DNA from: QQWI01 sp964522015
GTDB lineage: Bacteria > Bacillota > Clostridia > Peptostreptococcales > Acidaminobacteraceae
Length of the DNA stretch: 64,000 bases
NCBI GenBank assembly: GCA_964522015.1
Contig: CAZFST010000015.1
Location: forward strand, 29,222-93,221
Direction of reading: 5' to 3'
Made by a program: the position numbers and the translations under genes
Part shown: positions 59,721 through 64,000 of the stretch, in pieces
How positions within the stretch are numbered: the stretch's first letter is position 1
Layout: each line of letters opens with the position of its first letter
Notes under the pieces: model-generated
What the model was told of the DNA's origin: nothing
Databases searched by the model: none
Seen by the model: the letters and a program-made list of their open reading frames with translations, nothing else

Positions 59721-61250
59721 ATGAAAAGACGTGCGCTGATCAGCGTTTTTGATAAAACTGGTGTTGTTGATTTTGCCAGAGAACTGGTGGCACTTGGTTT
59801 TGAAGTGGTTTCAACCGGTGGTACCCTTAGCCTGCTTGAAAAAGAGGGGGTAGCTGTTACTGGCATCACTGAAATTACGGGTTTCCCTGAATGTTTAGAT
59901 GGTCGTGTTAAGACCCTTCACCCTGTTGTCCATGCTGGGATTTTGGCAATGAGAGACAACCACGAACACATGGCAACCATTGATAGCTTGGGGATCACCC
60001 TAATTGATGTGGTGGCAATTAACTTGTATCCATTTAGAGAAACGGTTTCTAAACCCGATTGCACCATGGAAGAAGCCATTGAAAATATCGATATCGGCGG
60101 GCCAACCATGCTCCGCTCTGCAGCTAAAAATCATCACGATGTGGTGGTTGCCGTTGACCCTAGGGATTACGCTTCAATTATTGAGGGTTTAAAGGCGGGT
60201 TCTTTGACCTTTAACCAGCGTCAACTCCTTGCACTTAAGGTCTTTGAGCACACTGGCCACTACGATGCCATGATCAGCGACTACCTCAGACGGCACATTG
60301 AGGGCGCTAATCAATATCCAGATAAATTAGCCCTTGCATATGATAAGGCTTCAGAACTGAGATACGGTGAAAATCCACATCAAAATGCTGTGTTTTACCG
60401 TGATGCCCTGCCTTTAAGCGAAGGCTTGGCCGGTGCAAAGCAACTTCAAGGGAAGCAACTTTCTTTCAATAATTTAAACGATGCCCAGGCATCTATCAAT
60501 TGTGTCCGTGAGTTTACAGAACCGGCATGTGTGGCTGTAAAACATGCGAATCCTTGCGGCGTTGGTATTGGCCATGATATTTTAGAGGCTTACGAGCGGG
60601 CCTATGCTTGCGATCCAACATCGATCTTTGGCGGTATCGTTACCTTTAATCAAGAGGTTGATGAGGCTGTTGCCCTGAGACTGGTTGAGCTTTTCTTGGA
60701 AATCGTCATTGCCCCAAGCTTTACAGAAGAAGCACTTAACGTCTTATCAGCTAAAAAGAACCTACGTGTCCTTGTTCTCGACCCTTCCCATGTTAAAGCT
60801 TCTTATGATATCAAGCGCTTAACAGATGGCATCTTGGTTCAAGAAGAAAACACAGGTCTTTACGAAACTTTAGATACGGTGACAGACCGTCTGCCAACTG
60901 AAAAAGAGATGGCTGATTTGCTATTTGCCTTTAAGGTGGTTAAGCACGTTAAGTCTAACGCCATCGTTTTAGCTAAAAATGGGCAAACCATTGGTGTTGG
61001 TATTGGTCAGGTTAATAGAATTTGGCCAACCCACGGTGCCATCAGACAATCTGAAAGCGACACAAATGGTAGCGTTTTAGCCTCTGATGCCTTCTTCCCC
61101 TTTGACGATGTGGTGGAAGCCGCTGCAAAAGCTGGGGTTACAGCCATTATTCAACCGGGTGGTGGCATGAAAGATCAAGCGTCTATTGATAAAGCAAACC
61201 TTTATGGTATTGCCATGGTCTTTACAAAAATGAGACACTTCAAGCACTAA
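59721..61250 (+). CDS. purH: AICAR transformylase / IMP cyclohydrolase
   Basis: 509 residues in two domains. N-terminal cyclohydrolase with ALISVFDKTGVVDFARELVA, GFPECLDGRVKTLHP and NIDIGGPTMLRSAAKN. C-terminal transformylase with LRYGENPHQNA, the CVAVKHANPCGVGI motif and DAFFPFDDVVEAAA. Catalyses the last two steps to IMP. Confidence 0.96.
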   Translation: MKRRALISVFDKTGVVDFARELVALGFEVVSTGGTLSLLEKEGVAVTGITEITGFPECLDGRVKTLHPVVHAGILAMRDNHEHMATIDSLGITLIDVVAINLYPFRETVSKPDCTMEEAIENIDIGGPTMLRSAAKNHHDVVVAVDPRDYASIIEGLKAGSLTFNQRQLLALKVFEHTGHYDAMISDYLRRHIEGANQYPDKLALAYDKASELRYGENPHQNAVFYRDALPLSEGLAGAKQLQGKQLSFNNLNDAQASINCVREFTEPACVAVKHANPCGVGIGHDILEAYERAYACDPTSIFGGIVTFNQEVDEAVALRLVELFLEIVIAPSFTEEALNVLSAKKNLRVLVLDPSHVKASYDIKRLTDGILVQEENTGLYETLDTVTDRLPTEKEMADLLFAFKVVKHVKSNAIVLAKNGQTIGVGIGQVNRIWPTHGAIRQSESDTNGSVLASDAFFPFDDVVEAAAKAGVTAIIQPGGGMKDQASIDKANLYGIAMVFTKMRHFKH

Positions 61251-61315
61251 TTAGACCCTTAGCACTTAGTGATACACGTTAAGCACAAACCGTGCCGCGA
61301 ATTCAGGAGGTTCCT

Positions 61316-62572
61316 TTGAAAGTTCTATTAATTGGCGGTGGTGGCAGAGAGCATGCCCTGGCTTGGAAACTGGCTCAAAGTCCACTATTAACACAACTGT
61401 TTATCGCGCCGGGCAATCCTGGCATGGCTGATATTGCAACACTTGTGCCCATTGAAGGTACTGATATTGAGGCACTTGTCGGTTTTTCAAAAGACAATGG
61501 CATTGAGTTTGTGGTGGTTGGTCCAGAAGTTCCCCTTTGCTTGGGACTTGTGGACGCCCTGGCAGCTGTGGGTATCAAAGCCTTTGGCCCCCATCAAGAA
61601 GCCGCCCAGTTAGAGGGTTCAAAGGCTTATGCCAAAGAGTTTATGATCCGACACAAGATTCCAACAGCTCAGTATGAACGGTTTGACAATATGGAAAAAG
61701 CCCTGGCTGCCCTGCCTAAGTTTGGCCTACCGGTTGTGATTAAGGCCGATGGCCTAGCCGCTGGTAAAGGGGTTGTGATTGCAGAGACTTCTGAGGATGC
61801 AATTGATGCCATCAAAGATATGATGCATCACAGCGTTTTTGGAGATGCCGGTGATGTGATTGTCTTAGAGGAATTTTTACGGGGGATCGAAGCCTCGCAG
61901 CTGTGCTTTGTGGATGGTCAAACCATCTTACCCCTTGAAAGTTCCCAGGATTACAAGCGAGCATTTGATGGGGATTTGGGTCCTAACACTGGTGGCATGG
62001 GTACCTATTCGCCAAGTCGTTTATACGACAAAGGCCTACAGGATACCATCTACCAAGAGGTGTTACGACCTTTTGCCAAGGGCCTTATTACGGATGGCAT
62101 TGCTTATCAGGGATTAATTTTTATTGGTCTGATGATAGAAAATGGTCAGCCTAAAGTCATTGAGTTCAATGTACGTTTTGGCGATCCCGAGACCCAGAGC
62201 CTCATGGTGCGCTTAGAGAGTGACCTACTGGAAGTGATGGTTAAAACCGTTGATAAAGAGTTGGCCCAGTGCACTTTAAAATGGTCAGAAAAAGCGGCAG
62301 TTTGTGTGGTCATGGCCTCTGGGGGTTATCCGGATACTTACTTGAAAGGTCAAGTTATTTCTGGACTGGATGCAGCGAATGACTATCAAGATGTGCAGGT
62401 GTTTCATGCAGGAACAGCTTTAAAAGATGGGCAGATTGTCAACAGTGGTGGTCGAGTGTTAAATGTGGTTGCCACAGGAACTGACTTAAATGATGCCCGC
62501 GGTAAAGTTTATGGCGCCATTTCTGAGATTTCATTTGAAGGCGGTTTTTACCGCACTGATATTGCAATGTAA
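61316..62572 (+). CDS. purD: Phosphoribosylamine-glycine ligase
   Basis: 418 residues from TTG 61316, five bases after AGGAGG; this gives the normal start KVLLIGGGGREHALAW. ATP-grasp core with KADGLAAGKGVVIA, GIEASQLCFVDGQ and FNVRFGDPETQ. Joins glycine to phosphoribosylamine. Last gene of the cluster. Confidence 0.95.
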   Translation: MKVLLIGGGGREHALAWKLAQSPLLTQLFIAPGNPGMADIATLVPIEGTDIEALVGFSKDNGIEFVVVGPEVPLCLGLVDALAAVGIKAFGPHQEAAQLEGSKAYAKEFMIRHKIPTAQYERFDNMEKALAALPKFGLPVVIKADGLAAGKGVVIAETSEDAIDAIKDMMHHSVFGDAGDVIVLEEFLRGIEASQLCFVDGQTILPLESSQDYKRAFDGDLGPNTGGMGTYSPSRLYDKGLQDTIYQEVLRPFAKGLITDGIAYQGLIFIGLMIENGQPKVIEFNVRFGDPETQSLMVRLESDLLEVMVKTVDKELAQCTLKWSEKAAVCVVMASGGYPDTYLKGQVISGLDAANDYQDVQVFHAGTALKDGQIVNSGGRVLNVVATGTDLNDARGKVYGAISEISFEGGFYRTDIAM

Positions 62573-62594
62573 CAGACTCTATGACATGTATTTT

Positions 62595-62650
62595 AATAAA
62601 ACGGGCCGTTGCAAATCATAATTGATTTGCAACGGCCCGTTTTATTTTTT
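62595..62650. terminator. Very strong bidirectional terminator after purD
   Basis: A perfect 24-bp stem (62595-62618 with 62623-62646) around TAAT, with A-tract before and T-tract after, GC core CGGGCCGTTGC. Serves purD and the converging regulator gene. Confidence 0.95.
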
Positions 62651-62675
62651 TAAGACCTTTAGCCTTTGACAGGGG

Positions 62676-63599
62676 TTATGAATCTAATAGGGTGATATGG
62701 AACTTTGATTCTGCAATTCCCGCTATTTGATGGATTCTTTCGGTTGTTTCGTTAAGCATTATTGTTTCGAGTATTGCCTTATATGCTGGATTACCAATTT
62801 CGTAGAATGCATGCGCTTTTCTTAATAAAAGGTCATGGTATGTCGTATTCGAAAATGTTAATTGACTATTATTTAGAGTAGAATCCACAATTTCAATGAC
62901 TTTTTCATGGTCATCAAAATAGTGATAGGCATAGCTGAGGTTGAGGTTGATTGTAACAATAAAATTTAAGTGCTTAGACCCTAATAGTGGATAATCATTG
63001 ATTTTATTGAGTAAACTTTCTAATAAAGTAATGGATTTTGTGACTTGATTGGATCTGCGTAGTAAGACAGCAAGAAAAATTGTAATGAAAGTCTCTAAAT
63101 CGGATAAGAAGGGATCTGAAATCAACACAGATGGACGTCGTGACAATCCAAACAATAATTGTTCAATGCTAATTATAGAAACTTCACCATGTATAGTTTT
63201 GTTATGTCGAATACTTTTAAGACTTTCTAAAAAAATGGAAAGATATTTTACATTGGGGTGTATTTTTGACTTTGGTTCGATTTCTCTTATTAAATAATCA
63301 ATAGCATTGGCAACGCCTTCGTCATCCATATTTCTCATAAACGATATGACGTCTTCAATGATATTAGAAGAAAACAGGTTGCTATCAGTTCGACACTGTA
63401 TTAAAGCATCTAACAAATCAAATTTATAATACTCGGACAATATCTCCAGTGTGCTTATTTTTGGTTCTCTACCTATTTCCAAGCGCCTTATGGTTTCTAA
63501 CGATAAACCTGTATCCTGATGAACATCTCTTCTCGTTAGCCCTAACGTAGTTCTAATCGTTTTTGTATGCTGTCCCAGTAATACGTAGTTTAAATTCAT
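62676..63599 (-). CDS. RNPP-type (PlcR/Rgg-like) peptide-responsive regulator
   Basis: 307 residues. An N-terminal XRE helix-turn-helix (IRTTLGLTRRDVHQDTGLSL then ETIRRLEIGREPKISTLEIL, about 15-55) is followed by about 240 residues of helical pairs that read as degenerate TPR repeats (for example LNLSYAYHYFDDHEKVIEIV and LLLRKAHAFYEIGNPAYKAI). This layout is typical of RNPP regulators, which bind a re-imported signalling peptide in the TPR groove. Divergent from a 41-codon gene for a secreted peptide across an 87-base gap with an 11-bp inverted repeat. No catalytic domain. The family assignment is by architecture. Confidence 0.78.
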   Translation of the reverse strand: MNLNYVLLGQHTKTIRTTLGLTRRDVHQDTGLSLETIRRLEIGREPKISTLEILSEYYKFDLLDALIQCRTDSNLFSSNIIEDVISFMRNMDDEGVANAIDYLIREIEPKSKIHPNVKYLSIFLESLKSIRHNKTIHGEVSIISIEQLLFGLSRRPSVLISDPFLSDLETFITIFLAVLLRRSNQVTKSITLLESLLNKINDYPLLGSKHLNFIVTINLNLSYAYHYFDDHEKVIEIVDSTLNNSQLTFSNTTYHDLLLRKAHAFYEIGNPAYKAILETIMLNETTERIHQIAGIAESKFHITLLDS

Positions 63600-63608
63600 C
63601 AGTTTCCT

Positions 63609-63668
63609 CTTTTATTAGTAATCACTAGTTTGCATTTTATTGTACCATATAATTACAACTAATAAAAG
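63609..63668. promoter_or_regulatory. Inverted repeat in the regulator/peptide intergenic region
   Basis: CTTTTATTAGT (63609-63619) and ACTAATAAAAG (63658-63668) are exact complements 38 bases apart. Each arm runs into the ribosome site of the gene on its side, so it may be an operator or a symmetrical leader. Confidence 0.55.
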
Positions 63669-63686
63669 GAGGCCCATGGATAAGCT

Positions 63687-63812
63687 ATGAAAAGAGTCAT
63701 ATGTACGTTACTGATTTCACTTTGCATTATGCATTTAGTAGCCATAGCACCAGTTTGTTTTAGCATCATGCCATTTGGTGGTGAAGATTTTCCTGTTAAC
63801 ATTGGCAAATAG
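63687..63812 (+). CDS. Small secreted peptide, candidate pheromone precursor
   Basis: 41 codons from ATG 63687 to TAG 63810-63812, below the usual size cut-off. A basic start (MKR) and a hydrophobic core (VICTLLISLCIMHLVAIAPV) are followed by CFSIMPFGGEDFPVNIGK. This is the shape of Phr/PapR/SHP-type precursors: export signal, then a short tail from which the signal peptide is cut. It starts 88 bases from the divergent RNPP-type regulator. GGAGG (63668-63672) is 14 bases away, long for direct use; an intervening four-codon frame (MDKL) at 63676-63690 ends in ATGA overlapping this start, which would couple translation. No homologue is recalled. Confidence 0.6.
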   Translation: MKRVICTLLISLCIMHLVAIAPVCFSIMPFGGEDFPVNIGK

Positions 63813-64000
63813 AAAGAAATATCTAATTGATCGTACAATAACAATCACCTGTCAAAGTTAAATCACAATTTGCCTTGACCAAAGCGAAAGGTAGGTCTAG
63901 TATAATGAGAAAGTCAATTAGTTTAATTTTAAGTTTTATATTAATTCCCGAATTATTCATGGATAAGTCATAGAAATCTCATGTAGCTGTAATTGCAATG

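Noticed and set aside
63905..63973. 22-codon frame starting MRKSISLILSFILIPELF, looking like a second peptide precursor
   Set aside because: The ATG overlaps a TATAAT box (63901-63906, with TTGACC at 63875, spacer 20), so a transcript from that promoter would start after the ATG, and no good ribosome site precedes it. More sequence to the right is needed.

Overview
The window looks like chromosome from a low-to-mid GC, Gram-positive-type anaerobe of the Clostridia. The grounds are strong AGGAGG ribosome sites with frequent TTG/GTG starts, abundant intrinsic terminators, a split glycine decarboxylase (gcvPA/gcvPB) behind a tandem glycine riboswitch, a single-chain 1244-residue PurL, a PurF with propeptide and cysteines of the Fe-S type, an S-layer-homology protein, a CotH lipoprotein and an RNPP-type regulator. 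The genus cannot be fixed from sequence reading alone; a peptide/amino-acid fermenter is an inference. No rRNA, tRNA, CRISPR array, insertion sequence or prophage was seen.

Layout. 1-1.6 kb: edge-truncated AAA ATPase, then an FNR-type flavoprotein behind a near-perfect Fur box. 1.6-7 kb: CotH, DUF4956 and VTC-domain polyphosphate polymerase in one operon, divergent from a two-component system whose regulator carries a frameshift and is preceded by three 22-bp repeats. 7-11.7 kb: exported glucosaminidase with a small membrane partner, DUF805, GNAT, an orphan FliB-type lysine methylase and an RseC/MucC-like protein. 11.7-16 kb: an envelope-stress module (regulator, kinase, Hsp20, HtrA) with a shared direct-repeat box and a possible RNA thermometer. 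16-19.2 kb: frameshifted DUF2156 protein, chemoreceptor and a small helical protein. 19.3-26.5 kb: glycine riboswitch and lipA-gcvT-gcvH-gcvPA-gcvPB-lpd. 26.5-36.3 kb: DUF4438, LytTR regulator, nth, an FtsA-like ATPase, DUF2225, STAS-like, DUF2179, ROK kinase, serine hydrolase, HxlR/nitroreductase pair. 36.5-44.4 kb: three-receiver HD-GYP protein, small secreted Ala/Thr peptide, a second complete two-component system, DEAD-type helicase, SLH protein, Nif3-like protein. 44.4-51.3 kb: a hairpin/minisatellite block, a TetR-HlyD-ABC exporter operon, YerC-type repressor, zinc-ribbon membrane protein and LysR regulator. 51.5-62.6 kb: purL-purE-purC-purF-purM-purN-purH-purD, carrying seven of the enzyme activities from PRPP to IMP plus PurE; purB and purK are not here. 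62.6-64 kb: an RNPP-type regulator divergent from a 41-codon gene for a small secreted peptide.

The best candidate for an undescribed system is the RNPP regulator/peptide pair at the right edge: the peptide has a signal-peptide-like N-terminus and a short hydrophilic tail, its gene is too short for ordinary gene callers, and the two genes share an intergenic region bounded by an 11-bp inverted repeat. Other leads are the Hsp20 leader with anti-Shine-Dalgarno copies, the CotH/VTC/DUF4956 operon with its divergent two-component system, and the paired long hairpins around a 7-bp minisatellite at 44.4-44.7 kb. Two genes (response regulator at 5.1 kb, DUF2156 at 16.4 kb) are broken by single frame changes that could be real mutations or sequence errors.
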